Part shown: positions 41,927 to 50,458 of the stretch, piece after piece
How the letters are laid out: each line of letters starts with the position of its first letter
Numbering within the stretch: the first letter of the stretch is position 1
Origin: JARBUG01 sp035628915
GTDB taxonomy: Bacteria > Bacillota > Sulfobacillia > Symbiobacteriales > Symbiobacteriaceae
Direction of reading: 5' to 3'
Assembly (NCBI GenBank): GCA_035628915.1
Contig: DASPIW010000007.1
Location: 70,008-134,007, forward strand
Length of the DNA stretch: 64,000 nucleotides
Program-made: the position numbers and the translations under genes
Notes under the pieces: generated by a model
Seen by the model: the letters and a program-made list of their open reading frames with translations, nothing else
The model's database searches: none
What the model was told of the DNA's origin: nothing

Positions 41927-43123
41927 ATGCGACTGTCCGCCCGGGCAAGGGCCATGTCCCCTTCGCCGACGATGGCTATTGACGCCAAGACAAAGCAGAT
42001 GATGGCTGAAGGAATCGATGTTGTCAACTTCTCTGTCGGTGAGCCCGACTTTGACACGCCTGATCACATCAAGCAGGCTGGCATTAAGGCGATCAACGAG
42101 GGTCAGACCAAGTATACGCCTGCCGCGGGCACCCTGGCGCTGCGCAAGGCCATCTGCGAGAAGCTCCGCAAGGATAACGGCCTCGAGTACAAGCCGGAGC
42201 AGATCGTCGTCTCCAACGGCGCCAAGCAGTCTCTGTACAACGCGTTCCAGGTTCTGCTCGATCCCGGCGACGAAGTGATCCTCCAGGCGCCCTACTGGGT
42301 CAGTTACCCCGAAATGGTGAAGCTCGCCGGCGGCGTGCCGGTCGTGGTCAATACCGACGAATCCACCGGCTTCAAGATGACGCCGGCGATGATCAAGGCG
42401 AAGCTGACGCCCCGCACCCGGGCCATCAACCTGAACAGCCCCAGCAACCCCACCGGTGCAGTTTACACCCGCAAGGAGCTGGAGGCCATTGCGAACTTCG
42501 CCGTCGAGCAAGATCTGATGATCGTCACCGACGAGATGTACGAAAAGCTGATCTACGGCGGCGTGGAGCACGTATCCATCGCTTCGTTCTCGCCCGAGGT
42601 CAAGGCCCGTACCATCACCGTCAACGGCATGTCCAAGGCATACGCCATGACCGGCTGGCGCATGGGCTACACCGCCTCCGAGACGATTTACGCCAAGGCG
42701 ATGAGCGACCTGCAGTCGCAGTCGACGTCCGGACCGTCCTCCATTTCGCAGGTGGCGGCGATTCAGGCGCTGGTCGGCACCCAGGAGCCCGTCGAGATGA
42801 TGCGCAAGGAGTTTGACCGCCGCCGGGCCCACATGCTGGAGCGGATCAACCGGATTCCCGGCTGGGTCTGCAAGGTGCCGCCCGAAGGCGCCTTCTACCT
42901 CTTCCCCAACGTCAGTGGCGTCTTTGGCAAGACGATTCGGGGTAAGCTCATTGGGAACTCGGATGATCTCGGGGCCGTCATATTGGAAGAGGCCCGGGCT
43001 GCCGTCGTTCCCGGGTCGGGCTTCGGCGCCCCGGAGTACATTCGCTTCTCCTACGCCACGTCGATGGAGCGGATTGACGAAGGCCTGAACCGGATCGAGG
43101 CCCTGATGCGGGAAGCTCAGTAA
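41927..43123 (+). CDS. aspC: Aspartate aminotransferase (class I PLP enzyme)
   Basis: A 398-residue fold-type I aminotransferase of the bacterial Ib group. It has VVNFSVGEPDFDTPDHIK, GQTKYTPAAGTLALR, NGAKQSLYNAF, the APYWVSYPEM motif, NSPSNPTG, DEMYEKLIYGG and the PLP-binding lysine in VNGMSKAYAMTGWRMGY, with a C-terminal RFSYATSMERI holding the carboxylate-binding Arg. It interconverts aspartate/2-oxoglutarate and oxaloacetate/glutamate. AAGGAG lies 11 bases before the ATG. It is flanked by terminators, so it is monocistronic. Confidence 0.92.
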   Translation: MRLSARARAMSPSPTMAIDAKTKQMMAEGIDVVNFSVGEPDFDTPDHIKQAGIKAINEGQTKYTPAAGTLALRKAICEKLRKDNGLEYKPEQIVVSNGAKQSLYNAFQVLLDPGDEVILQAPYWVSYPEMVKLAGGVPVVVNTDESTGFKMTPAMIKAKLTPRTRAINLNSPSNPTGAVYTRKELEAIANFAVEQDLMIVTDEMYEKLIYGGVEHVSIASFSPEVKARTITVNGMSKAYAMTGWRMGYTASETIYAKAMSDLQSQSTSGPSSISQVAAIQALVGTQEPVEMMRKEFDRRRAHMLERINRIPGWVCKVPPEGAFYLFPNVSGVFGKTIRGKLIGNSDDLGAVILEEARAAVVPGSGFGAPEYIRFSYATSMERIDEGLNRIEALMREAQ

Positions 43124-43136
43124 CGGCAACGGTCGG

Positions 43137-43173
43137 ACCCGATGGGCAGCGCTTTCGCTGCTCATCGGGTTTT
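43137..43173 (+). terminator. Intrinsic terminator after aspC
   Basis: A 15-bp stem (one G-U pair) with a CTTT loop (43137-43151 with 43156-43170) ends in TTTT. It is a textbook form. Confidence 0.9.
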
Positions 43174-43202
43174 CCTAAGTCTTAGGGTTGGGGGTTGTCG
43201 GT

Positions 43203-44567
43203 TTGAACGTTGCGGGTAAGCATGTGGTAGTCGTGGGCATCGGCGTCTCGAACATGCCGCTGATCCGGTACTTGCTGGGCAAGGGCGCCAGCGTGACGGC
43301 CTGTGACCGCAAGAGCGAGGCGGATTTGGGAGAGCGGGCGGCGGAGCTGCGGGGGCTGGGGGTGGCGCTCTCCACGGGCGCCGGCTATCTGGAGCCGCTC
43401 GCGCAGCTTGATCTGATCTTCCTGACGCCGGGCATCCCCAAGCACCTGCCCGAAATTCGGGCCGCCCGGGAGCGGGGCGCCATGATCTCCGGGGAAATCG
43501 GCCTGGTGCTGCAGAACGTGCAGGCGCCGATCATCGGCATCACCGGCAGTGCCGGCAAGACCACCACCACGACCCTGATCGGCGAGATGATGAAGGCCGC
43601 CGGGCGGGAGACGTATGTGGGCGGGAACATTGGCACGCCGCTGGTCGAGCAGGCCGAGTCGATTCCCGAGACGGCCGCCGTCGTGCTGGAGCTCTCCAGC
43701 TTTCAGCTGCAGCTGTCAGGGGAGCGGAGCCCGAACATCAGCGTGATCACCAACATTACGCCCAACCATTTGGATGTCCACGCTGATATGGACGAGTACA
43801 TATCGGCCAAGAAGAGCATATTCCGCTACCAGAAGCCGGGCGACTCCGTCATCGTGAACTTTGATGATGACCTCGTGCGGAGCTTCGCCGGCGAGGCGCC
43901 CGCCCGGGCCGTCTACTTCAGCCGGCGGGAGGACCCGGGTACGCCGACCTGCGCGTTCGTACGCGAAGACGATATGGTCTGGCGCTACAACGGCCAGGAG
44001 TTTCCCACGCTCCGGGTGGGCGAGCTGAAGCTGCTCGGGCTGCACAACCAGGAGAACGTGCTGGCCGCCATGGCCGCCTGCTATCTGGCGGGGGCGGGCA
44101 TGCACGCCATCCGTTCCGTACTGACGACCTTTACGGGCGTGGAGCATCGCATCGAGCCCGTACGGGAGTTGGATGGAGCCAAGTGGTACAACGATTCCAA
44201 GGCGACGTCGCCCGCCGAGGCCGTGGCCTGCCTCTCCACGCTGGCGGCGCCCATTGTGCTGATTGCCGGCGGGTCGGATAAGGGCATTCCCTTCGATCCG
44301 ATGGCGCCCCTGGTGGCCGAGAAGGTAAAGGCCCTGATTCTGACCGGCCCTACCGGCCCGAAGATCGGGGAGGCGGCGGTGCGGCATGGCTACAGCCGGG
44401 TGATTCACCGGGCTAAGGATATGGCCGAGGCGGTGGCCCTGGCCCGCCGGGAGGCGGCGCCGGGCGATAACGTGGTGCTGTCGCCGGCCTGCGCCAGTTT
44501 TGATGCGTACAAGAATTTTGAGCATCGGGGCCGGGTTTTCAAGGATCTGGTGAACGGGCTGCAGTAG
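43203..44567 (+). CDS. murD: UDP-N-acetylmuramoyl-L-alanine--D-glutamate ligase
   Basis: A 454-residue Mur ligase. TTG 43203 has GGGGG six bases upstream; another TTG at 43188 is in frame. The N-terminal UDP-binding domain has VVVVGIGVSNMPLIRYLL. The central ATPase has GITGSAGKTTTTTLIGEM, LELSSFQLQ, ITPNHLDVHADMDEYISAKKSIF with the carbamylated-Lys region, and HRIEPV with WYNDSKATSP. It adds D-glutamate to UDP-MurNAc-L-Ala in the cytoplasm. It stands alone, outside any dcw cluster, which is unusual for murD. Confidence 0.92.
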   Translation: MNVAGKHVVVVGIGVSNMPLIRYLLGKGASVTACDRKSEADLGERAAELRGLGVALSTGAGYLEPLAQLDLIFLTPGIPKHLPEIRAARERGAMISGEIGLVLQNVQAPIIGITGSAGKTTTTTLIGEMMKAAGRETYVGGNIGTPLVEQAESIPETAAVVLELSSFQLQLSGERSPNISVITNITPNHLDVHADMDEYISAKKSIFRYQKPGDSVIVNFDDDLVRSFAGEAPARAVYFSRREDPGTPTCAFVREDDMVWRYNGQEFPTLRVGELKLLGLHNQENVLAAMAACYLAGAGMHAIRSVLTTFTGVEHRIEPVRELDGAKWYNDSKATSPAEAVACLSTLAAPIVLIAGGSDKGIPFDPMAPLVAEKVKALILTGPTGPKIGEAAVRHGYSRVIHRAKDMAEAVALARREAAPGDNVVLSPACASFDAYKNFEHRGRVFKDLVNGLQ

Positions 44568-44581
44568 GGGCTGTTGAAGGC

Positions 44582-44608
44582 GAAGGCGCCAGGTGGACTG
44601 GTGCCTTC
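44582..44608 (+). terminator. Hairpin after murD
   Basis: An 11-bp stem GAAGGCGCCAG/CTGGTGCCTTC (one G-U pair) with a GTGGA loop lies 15 bases after the murD stop. No T-tail is present. The rest of the gap to 45002 holds a perfect 16-base palindrome (44646-44661) and element copies C and D, and no supported gene. Confidence 0.55.
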
Positions 44609-44677
44609 CGGCCATTCGTTGCTCTGATCGCCGGCGGGCACCGGGCGCCAACGCGTTGGCGGCTGCCAAAACACTCT

Positions 44678-44734
44678 GGATAATCAACGTTTTGGTGTCG
44701 CTTGGGCTTGTTGGCGCTAAGACGCTGACCATTC
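44678..44734. repeat. 57-base inverted-repeat element, copy C
   Basis: The left end GGATAATCAAC and right end GCTGACCATTC are inverted, with CTAAGAC before the right end. The length is 57 bases, as in copies B and D. It is the most diverged copy. Confidence 0.55.
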
Positions 44735-44856
44735 GCGTTCACAACCGGGGCGTGGGGCGTCCGATCCGTCCCTGTCCGCTATCGGATCATGTCGAACATG
44801 GCCGTTTCATGTCGAATCTGGAGCTCAATGGTGGTTCGGCACGGGATGGCGAGGGT

Positions 44857-44913
44857 GAATCGTCAGCTTCTTGACGTCGTCTGTGGGTGCAGGCCGCAAA
44901 AAGCTGACGATTC
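44857..44913. repeat. 57-base inverted-repeat element, copy D
   Basis: The left end GAATCGTCAGCTT and right end AAGCTGACGATTC form a perfect 13-base inverted repeat, the cleanest of the four copies. GCAAA precedes the right end. It lies 90 bases before the GNAT gene. Confidence 0.7.
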
Positions 44914-45002
44914 GCCGTGGAGGGCAGGCGACCTGTCAGCGGCCCCGGCGCCGCACCCCGACTTTACGTCAGCCCGAAACCGAAAGGGGAGGCACCCTCC
45001 AT

Positions 45003-45488
45003 ATGCAGTCGGCAGAAATCGTAGAAGTTGACCTGAACCGCCCTGATCACCAACAGGCCGTCCTGGAGATGATGGACGCCTACTCCATGGACCCCATGGG
45101 CGACGGACATCCCCTGTCGGCTGAGGCCCGCGGGGACCTGATCCCCGGGCTCCGGCAGCACCCGACGACCCTGATTTTTCTTGCTTTCGCCGGCGAGGAG
45201 CCGGTGGGCATCGCAGTCTGCTTCCGCGGCTTCTCGACCTTCGCCGCCCGACCGCTGATCAACATCTCCGACTACTTCGTGCGGCCCGAGCACCGGGGTC
45301 ACGGCGCAGGTCGCCTGCTTCTGGAGGCGGTCGAGCGCAAGGCCCGGGAGACCGGCTGCTGCAAGCTGACGCTGGAAGTCCAGGAGAACAACCACCGGGC
45401 CCGGCGCATCTACGGGGCGATGGGGTTTGCGCAGACCGTCCACGTAGCGGAAGCCGGGGGTGCGCTGTTTCTGTCCAAGCCGCTTTAG
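45003..45488 (+). CDS. GNAT-family N-acetyltransferase
   Basis: A 161-residue protein; ATG 45003 has GGGGAGG upstream. The acetyl-CoA-binding motif A is present as ISDYFVRPEHRGHGAGRLLLEAVER (R/Q-x-x-G-x-G/A form), followed by CKLTLEVQENNHRARRIYGAMGF, the usual strand-helix for substrate placement. The family transfers acetyl from acetyl-CoA to amines. The substrate is unknown. A terminator hairpin follows, so it is probably a single-gene unit. Confidence 0.87.
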   Translation: MQSAEIVEVDLNRPDHQQAVLEMMDAYSMDPMGDGHPLSAEARGDLIPGLRQHPTTLIFLAFAGEEPVGIAVCFRGFSTFAARPLINISDYFVRPEHRGHGAGRLLLEAVERKARETGCCKLTLEVQENNHRARRIYGAMGFAQTVHVAEAGGALFLSKPL

Positions 45489-45492
45489 CAGC

Positions 45493-45523
45493 GAGGCCCG
45501 CGCCCGGCAGGAGCGCGGGCCTC
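45493..45523 (+). terminator. Hairpin after the GNAT gene
   Basis: A perfect 11-bp stem GAGGCCCGCGC/GCGCGGGCCTC with a nine-base loop. The T-tail is weak. Confidence 0.65.
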
Positions 45524-45538
45524 TACATCTCAGGAAAC

Positions 45539-45578
45539 AGAACATATGTTTGCTTCCGGGTCTCGAATCGTGTACGAT
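45539..45578 (+). promoter_or_regulatory. SOS (LexA) box over a sigma-A promoter
   Basis: AGAACATATGTTTG (45539-45552) fits the Gram-positive LexA box GAAC-N4-GTTY. It overlaps TTGCTT (45550-45555), which is exactly 17 bases from TACGAT (45573-45578). LexA bound there would block the -35, and damage would induce both downstream polymerase genes. Confidence 0.75.
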
Positions 45579-45596
45579 GAAACCAGGGGTGGTGCC

Positions 45597-46820
45597 ATGG
45601 AACGGATCATCTCCCTGGTGGACGCGAACTGCTTTTTCGCTTCCTGCCTCCAGGCGGCGAACCCGGAACTGCGGGGTAAGCCCGTGGTCGTCGCCGGGGA
45701 CCCGAGCGTGCGGCACGGGGTCATCTTTGCGGTCAGCTATGAGGCGCGGCGTGCGGCCAAGGGCCCTGTCCGGGCGGGCATGCCGCTCGGCCAGGCCCGG
45801 CGCCTGCTGGGGCCCGACATCATCATCCTCCCGCCGGACGGCAAGCTCTTCAGCGAATATAGCGATCGGATGTACGCTGTAATGGAGCGCTTCTCGCCCG
45901 TCAATGAGCGCGCCTCCATAGATGAGGTATATTCGGATTGGACCGGCTGCACCCACCTGTTCGGCGGCGACCCGGTCGAAATGGCCCGACGGGTCAAAAA
46001 CGCAATTCGCGCTGAAGTCGGCATTCCCACCAGCGTCGGCATCGGGCCGACGAAGGTCGTCGCAAAGATGGGCGCCGAACTGCAAAAGCCCGACGGACTG
46101 ACGATCCTGACGCCCCAGAGCTGGCGGGAGCGGGTCTATCCGCTGCCGGTGGGCGACCTGTACGGCATCGGGCCGAAGACAGTGCCCAAACTAAAGCAAT
46201 TGGGCATCTACAGGGTAGGCGAACTGGCCGAGGCCGACCCCGCCTTGCTCTCCCGCGTCTTCGGCATCTATGGCCCCCACATGCGGGCCGCCGCCCGGGG
46301 CGAGGACACCGACCCAGTCCGGGCGCACACCGATGATGAGACCAAATCCGTCAGCCATTCCGTCACGCTTCCCCGCGACGTGGCCGACCGGGCCGGCCAG
46401 CGGCTGGTCCTGCTGGACCTGGCCGACCAGGTCGGGCGCCGGCTCCGTACCCTCGGGTTCGTGGCGAAAACCGTGCAGTTCCAGGTCCGCTATCCGTCAT
46501 TTGTCAACGTCATGCGCTCGCGCACCCTGGCCGCGCCGACCGATCTGACCGACGTCATCTACGAGACGGCCTGCACCTTGCTGGATGAGAACGTGGCGCC
46601 GGGCGAGCCCGTCCGCCTGCTCGGCGTGGGCGTTTCGGGCTTCTGCCGCCCGGAAGCGGTGGCGCCCGCAACGAAGCAGCTCACGCTCTTCAGCCAGGAA
46701 GAGCCTAAACTCGCCCCACCGCCCCAGCAGCGCCGCAAGGTCGACCAGGCGGTGGATGAGATCCGCGCCAGGTTCGGCGCCAGAGCCATCATGCGGGTCA
46801 GCCAACTCGACAAACACTGA
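45597..46820 (+). CDS. Y-family DNA polymerase with clamp-binding tail
   Basis: A 407-residue Y-family polymerase. ATG 45597 is used because it starts the conserved MERIISLVDANCFFASCL with catalytic Asp; an upstream in-frame start would lie in the promoter. Also present are the YEARRAAKG motif, ASIDEVYSDWTG with the second catalytic pair, helix-hairpin-helix LYGIGPKTVPKLKQLGI, and the little-finger domain. The tail has KQLTLF, a standard beta-clamp-binding peptide. It differs clearly from the DinB that follows, so the two likely bypass different lesions. It is SOS-controlled and its stop is 15 bases before dinB. Confidence 0.85.
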   Translation: MERIISLVDANCFFASCLQAANPELRGKPVVVAGDPSVRHGVIFAVSYEARRAAKGPVRAGMPLGQARRLLGPDIIILPPDGKLFSEYSDRMYAVMERFSPVNERASIDEVYSDWTGCTHLFGGDPVEMARRVKNAIRAEVGIPTSVGIGPTKVVAKMGAELQKPDGLTILTPQSWRERVYPLPVGDLYGIGPKTVPKLKQLGIYRVGELAEADPALLSRVFGIYGPHMRAAARGEDTDPVRAHTDDETKSVSHSVTLPRDVADRAGQRLVLLDLADQVGRRLRTLGFVAKTVQFQVRYPSFVNVMRSRTLAAPTDLTDVIYETACTLLDENVAPGEPVRLLGVGVSGFCRPEAVAPATKQLTLFSQEEPKLAPPPQQRRKVDQAVDEIRARFGARAIMRVSQLDKH

Positions 46821-46835
46821 GGAGGAGGTGCATCC

Positions 46836-47927
46836 ATGGACATACGGAAAGATCTCTGGGTCATTCACATGGACATGGATGCCTTTTTTGCCGCCGTCGA
46901 GCAGCGCGACAATCCTTCACTCCGAGGGAAGCCTGTCATCGTGGGCGGGTCGCCGAACTCGCGCGGGGTCGTCAGCACGTGCAGCTACGAAGCCCGCAAG
47001 TACGGCGTCCGCTCCGCCATGCCGTCCCGGGAAGCGCTGCGGCTGTGCCCACAGGCGATCTTTGTGCATCACCACTTTGATAAGTACACATCCATCAGCC
47101 GCCAGATCCGCGAGATCATGCTCCGCTTCACCGACACCATCGAGCCCCTCTCGTTGGATGAAGCCTTCATGGATGTGTCAGGCAAGGACGCCATTGCCGT
47201 CGGCAGGGCGCTCAAGGAGGCGGTGCGCCGTGAGACCCGCCTCACGGCATCTGTCGGCATCTCGTACTGCAAGTTCCTGGCGAAGATCGCCTCCGATATG
47301 GACAAGCCCGACGGTTTCACCGTGGTCGATTGGGACCGGGCCCAGCAGATGCTGCCCTCCATGCCCGTCCGCAAGCTCTGGGGCGTGGGGCCGGCCAGCG
47401 AGCAGGCGCTCAGGCAGCTGGGCATCACGACCTGCGGCGACCTCCTGCGCCACGACCCCGAGGTGCTGCGCCGCCACTACGGGCGCCGGGCCGACGAGCT
47501 GATCATGCTCGCGTCGGGCATCGACCCGCGCCCGCTGGAGACCCACCACGAAATGAAGTCGGTGGGGGAGGAGACGACCTTCCCCCATGACCAGACCGAC
47601 CGGGCGTACCTGGCGGGCCTGCTGGAGCAGATTGCCGGTCGGCTGGCGCCGGAGCTGCAACGGCACAATATGGCCTGCCGGACGGTCACCGTCAAGATAA
47701 AGTGGAACGTCTTTTTGGAAGGCGGCCCGAAGGGCGGTGATTTTCTGCAGATCACCCGCAGCCAGACGCTGCCCATGCCCACGGCCAACCCGGCCGAGAT
47801 CGCGCGGGCTGCCCGCGAAGTCTTCGGCCGGGTCGATTGGGAAGGACGCAAGGTCCGCCTGCTGGGGCTACAGCTGCACAATTTCGTGCAGAAGGGCGAA
47901 TTGGTGCAGGCGCGCCTGCCGCTGTAA
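46836..47927 (+). CDS. dinB: DNA polymerase IV
   Basis: A 363-residue Pol IV. WVIHMDMDAFFAAVEQ carries the first catalytic Asp and the steric-gate region, VVSTCSYEARKYGVRSAMP the nucleotide-binding motif, IEPLSLDEAFMDVSG the Asp-Glu pair, then thumb LWGVGPASEQALRQLGI and the little finger with VKIKWNVFL. The end, QARLPL, could be a weak clamp-binding motif. It performs translesion synthesis. AGGAGGAGG precedes the ATG, and it is co-transcribed with the upstream Y-family polymerase under the SOS box. Confidence 0.93.
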   Translation: MDIRKDLWVIHMDMDAFFAAVEQRDNPSLRGKPVIVGGSPNSRGVVSTCSYEARKYGVRSAMPSREALRLCPQAIFVHHHFDKYTSISRQIREIMLRFTDTIEPLSLDEAFMDVSGKDAIAVGRALKEAVRRETRLTASVGISYCKFLAKIASDMDKPDGFTVVDWDRAQQMLPSMPVRKLWGVGPASEQALRQLGITTCGDLLRHDPEVLRRHYGRRADELIMLASGIDPRPLETHHEMKSVGEETTFPHDQTDRAYLAGLLEQIAGRLAPELQRHNMACRTVTVKIKWNVFLEGGPKGGDFLQITRSQTLPMPTANPAEIARAAREVFGRVDWEGRKVRLLGLQLHNFVQKGELVQARLPL

Positions 47928-47932
47928 CCGCA

Positions 47933-48817
47933 TCAGCGGGCAGGGCGCCCCCGCAGTGCCCGGTCGGCCCGCAGCATGCCCGCGCCCTGGGCTCGACCGG
48001 GAATCATCGGCAGCCACTCGCCGGTGGCGGTCAGCCGCGCCCGCACCGCCGCCGGGCGCAGGTGCCGCTCCAGGCTGAGCAGCAGACCCGCCGCTGCAGT
48101 GACGTGCGGGGCCGCCATCGACGTGCCGCTCATACGGATGAATCCGCCGCCCGGCGCCAGGGAGATGACCCCGGCGCCGGGCGCAATCATGCCAATCTCC
48201 TCGCCCATGCTGGAGAACGGGGCCAGCCGGTCCGTACGGGTGCATGCCGCCACAGCCAGCACTTCCGGGTAGCGCCCGGGAAAGTCGACGCTTCCCTTCC
48301 GCCCGTCGTTGCCCGCGGCGCCCACCAGCAGAATGCCGGCCCGGTCCACTTCCCGGATGGCCCGCTGCAGGGCACGGCTGGTCTTCAAGTCGGTGCCGAA
48401 GCTGAGGTTGACGATCTCCATCTCGTGCTCCATGCACCAGTAGAGCCCCCGCACGATGTCGCCGATGCGCCCGTAGCCGGTCTGATCGAAAATCTTGACG
48501 GGATGGATCGCCACAGGGGGCGCCCGCAGGCAATCCGACCAGGCGCCCGCGGCCAGGGCGATAATGCCGGCCACATGGGTGCCGTGGCCGTTCTCATCCG
48601 CCGCCGGCTCCCCTGGCCGCAGCAAGTTGACGCCCGGCCCCAGATACCCTGCCAGCAGCGGGTGCCCCAGGTCGATGCCGCTGTCCAGCACGGCCACCCG
48701 GACCGGCCGTTCTCCCTGCGGCCGTGCGGCCGCCAGGCGCCACGCGGCGGGAAAGCCGGTACGCCTGATATGCCACGGTGGCCGGCCGTTGCCATACTCC
48801 ACCCGCACCACGCCCAT
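47933..48817 (-). CDS. S8 subtilisin-like serine protease
   Basis: A 294-residue protease. ATG 48817 has GGAGGAG directly upstream, and no signal peptide is seen, so it may be intracellular. The catalytic triad is intact: Asp in VAVLDSGID, His in ENGHGTHVAGI and Ser in MSGTSMAAPHV, with the oxyanion Asn in VGAAGNDG. The N-terminal extension is short (about 40 residues), without a typical propeptide. It resembles intracellular subtilisins. It converges on dinB and diverges from the 49059 gene. Confidence 0.85.
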   Translation of the reverse strand: MGVVRVEYGNGRPPWHIRRTGFPAAWRLAAARPQGERPVRVAVLDSGIDLGHPLLAGYLGPGVNLLRPGEPAADENGHGTHVAGIIALAAGAWSDCLRAPPVAIHPVKIFDQTGYGRIGDIVRGLYWCMEHEMEIVNLSFGTDLKTSRALQRAIREVDRAGILLVGAAGNDGRKGSVDFPGRYPEVLAVAACTRTDRLAPFSSMGEEIGMIAPGAGVISLAPGGGFIRMSGTSMAAPHVTAAAGLLLSLERHLRPAAVRARLTATGEWLPMIPGRAQGAGMLRADRALRGRPAR

Positions 48818-49058
48818 CGCTCCTCCGCCGGGGTGGCACCGTCGCCGGTCATGCCCCGTAGAATAACGCAAAGGAGCGGGCTGACTGTAACCACCCGGGT
48901 CAATGAAGAGTAGTAGTGCATGGTACGACCGTCCCGGCCGATTTGCCACCAGCGAAAAGGGCTATATTTTCCAAAATAGGAACGTACGGGTTGACAGGGA
49001 GAGTGATATCTGGTAATTTATGGGTATCGCTGGCCGCCAGGAGGGGGAGGCTCCCGGA

Positions 49059-49466
49059 ATGGATGACAAGCTGGAGATCACCCTGCGCATCACCCTGAAC
49101 CGCCCCGGTCTGGAACGGCAGTTTCAGCGGAAGGTGGAGAACGACACCGCCTTCTATATTCTGGGCATGATTCACGCGCAACTCAGCAGCACCTTCGGCG
49201 ACGATCACTGTCTCGTGGAAATGGAATCCGCCACCGGCCTGAACCCTGACCTGGTGCGGGCGATGAACTCGTTTCCCCGCCGCCACAAGCGGGCGCTGGA
49301 TGCGCTGGAAGCCTGGGGTGAGGCCGTCGTGGAAGACCGGGACGTCCTGGAGGTCTTTCAGACGCTCCATAACGTAATGATTACGCCCCTGGGCGCCGGC
49401 AAGTGGAGGGTGACGCAGGTGAACTCTACGATACCTTATCACCATCAGGGTGAGGCCAAGAACTGA
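49059..49466 (+). CDS. Hypothetical protein
   Basis: A 135-residue soluble protein. ATG 49059 has GAGGGGGAGG eight bases upstream. It runs MDDKLEITLRITLNRPG, VENDTAFYILGMIHAQLSSTFG, DDHCLVEMESATGLNPDLVRAMN, then a basic helix PRRHKRALDALEAWGEAVVED and a beta C-terminus. I see no known motif. It could form a dimer through the N-terminal strands, but nothing in the sequence states a role. It precedes a membrane-anchored protein by 59 bases, with a hairpin between them (about 49474-49500) that may be a terminator. Confidence 0.6.
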   Translation: MDDKLEITLRITLNRPGLERQFQRKVENDTAFYILGMIHAQLSSTFGDDHCLVEMESATGLNPDLVRAMNSFPRRHKRALDALEAWGEAVVEDRDVLEVFQTLHNVMITPLGAGKWRVTQVNSTIPYHHQGEAKN

Positions 49467-49525
49467 ACGGCGGCCCTCGGCAACTTGCGCGCCGGGGGCT
49501 CTTGCTTCAGAGAGGGAGTGGCCGG

Positions 49526-50218
49526 GTGAAGAAGGGGAATCCATACCGCGTTCTTTACTGGATGGGCGCCAGCGTCATTTTGTTGATCGTCGCTGTTCTG
49601 GTCCTGATCAAACTGGCCCCGGGCAAGGAGGGGGGGCCGCCGCCCGATCCCGAGCGCACGATGATCTGGCTGTACGACCCGGCAGATGCTTCCGCGCCGG
49701 CACAGGTGGTGCTGCTGGAAGAATCGCCGTCGCAGGACACGCTGTCGGCCGTGGCGTTTTCTGCGCCGGACGACTTGCAGCAAGTCTTCGGCGGCAATCA
49801 CCCCCGCCCGGCGCAGGATGCGCTGGCAACCCAGGTCGGCCGTGCGGTTCACCACCGGGTCTTCCTACCCTACAGCCTCGTCGCCACGCTGATCGACGCT
49901 GCCCAGGGCATTGCGGCGGACGGGCGCGCCATGACCGGGGCGGAAGCGATCGCCTACATACGCGCAGGGGGCGATGTGGGACCGAACCGGGCGGCCCGGG
50001 TGCTGCTGGCGCTGGCGGACGCCGTGCACCGCCGGGGCCTCGAAATGAGTGCCAGCGAAGGGTTCAAACTGGCCCGCCAGGTTGAGACGGACATCGACCT
50101 GACATTGATTCCCGACGTGCTCTCCCGCTGGAGCCAGTATGGCAATCCGACCGTTCAGGCTGTCCCGGGGCAGGATCTGCAGACGGTGCAGAAGCTGCTT
50201 GCGCCGGATCACCCGTAG
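49526..50218 (+). CDS. Membrane-anchored protein, possibly LCP-related
   Basis: A 230-residue protein from GTG 49526 behind AGAGGGAG. A basic N-terminus and one membrane helix (about 9-33) lead to an outside domain: MIWLYDPADASAPAQVVLLEES, DTLSAVAFSAPDDLQQVFGG, then VGRAVHHRVFLPYSLVATLIDAAQGI. The order (a strand with D, a TLS-V segment, a helix, then L-x-x-x-LIDA-x-GI) recalls LytR-CpsA-Psr wall-polymer ligases, but the key arginines of that family are not obvious. It could be an inactive or very diverged member. Confidence in that link is low; the membrane topology is clear. Confidence 0.55.
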   Translation: MKKGNPYRVLYWMGASVILLIVAVLVLIKLAPGKEGGPPPDPERTMIWLYDPADASAPAQVVLLEESPSQDTLSAVAFSAPDDLQQVFGGNHPRPAQDALATQVGRAVHHRVFLPYSLVATLIDAAQGIAADGRAMTGAEAIAYIRAGGDVGPNRAARVLLALADAVHRRGLEMSASEGFKLARQVETDIDLTLIPDVLSRWSQYGNPTVQAVPGQDLQTVQKLLAPDHP

Positions 50219-50302
50219 GTCTGCAGTCCCATTTTGGTAGGTCGCGGGTCCCGAAGTGTTCTCATTCGGAAGGTTTGCCGCAAAGGGTGAAAAAGAATGA
50301 AA

Positions 50303-50388
50303 ATGGCACTGCCGGTGCCGAGCGAATCGGGTCCCTGGGCGGCAGATCCCCACCTGCCGCCTCGGGATTTCCCCACCGGCGGTGCCAT
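50303..50388. repeat. Large palindromic structured element
   Basis: Outer 15-base arms, ATGGCACTGCCGGTG (50303-50317) and its near-perfect complement (50374-50388, one mismatch), enclose an inner perfect 8-bp hairpin GGCGGCAG/CTGCCGCC (50338-50361). It lies between the stop at 50218 and the promoter at 50394. It may end the upstream gene or be a mobile palindrome. Confidence 0.65.
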
Positions 50389-50393
50389 AATCG

Positions 50394-50422
50394 TTGCACT
50401 AACCGCACTGGTCTGATATACT
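50394..50422 (+). promoter_or_regulatory. Sigma-A promoter of the GTPase leader
   Basis: TTGCAC and TATACT are separated by exactly 17 bases. The predicted start at about 50429 gives a leader of about 300 bases before the GTPase ATG. Confidence 0.75.
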
Positions 50423-50458
50423 TATACGCGTGAGTTTGCCGGATTGGAGGTGACTGGG

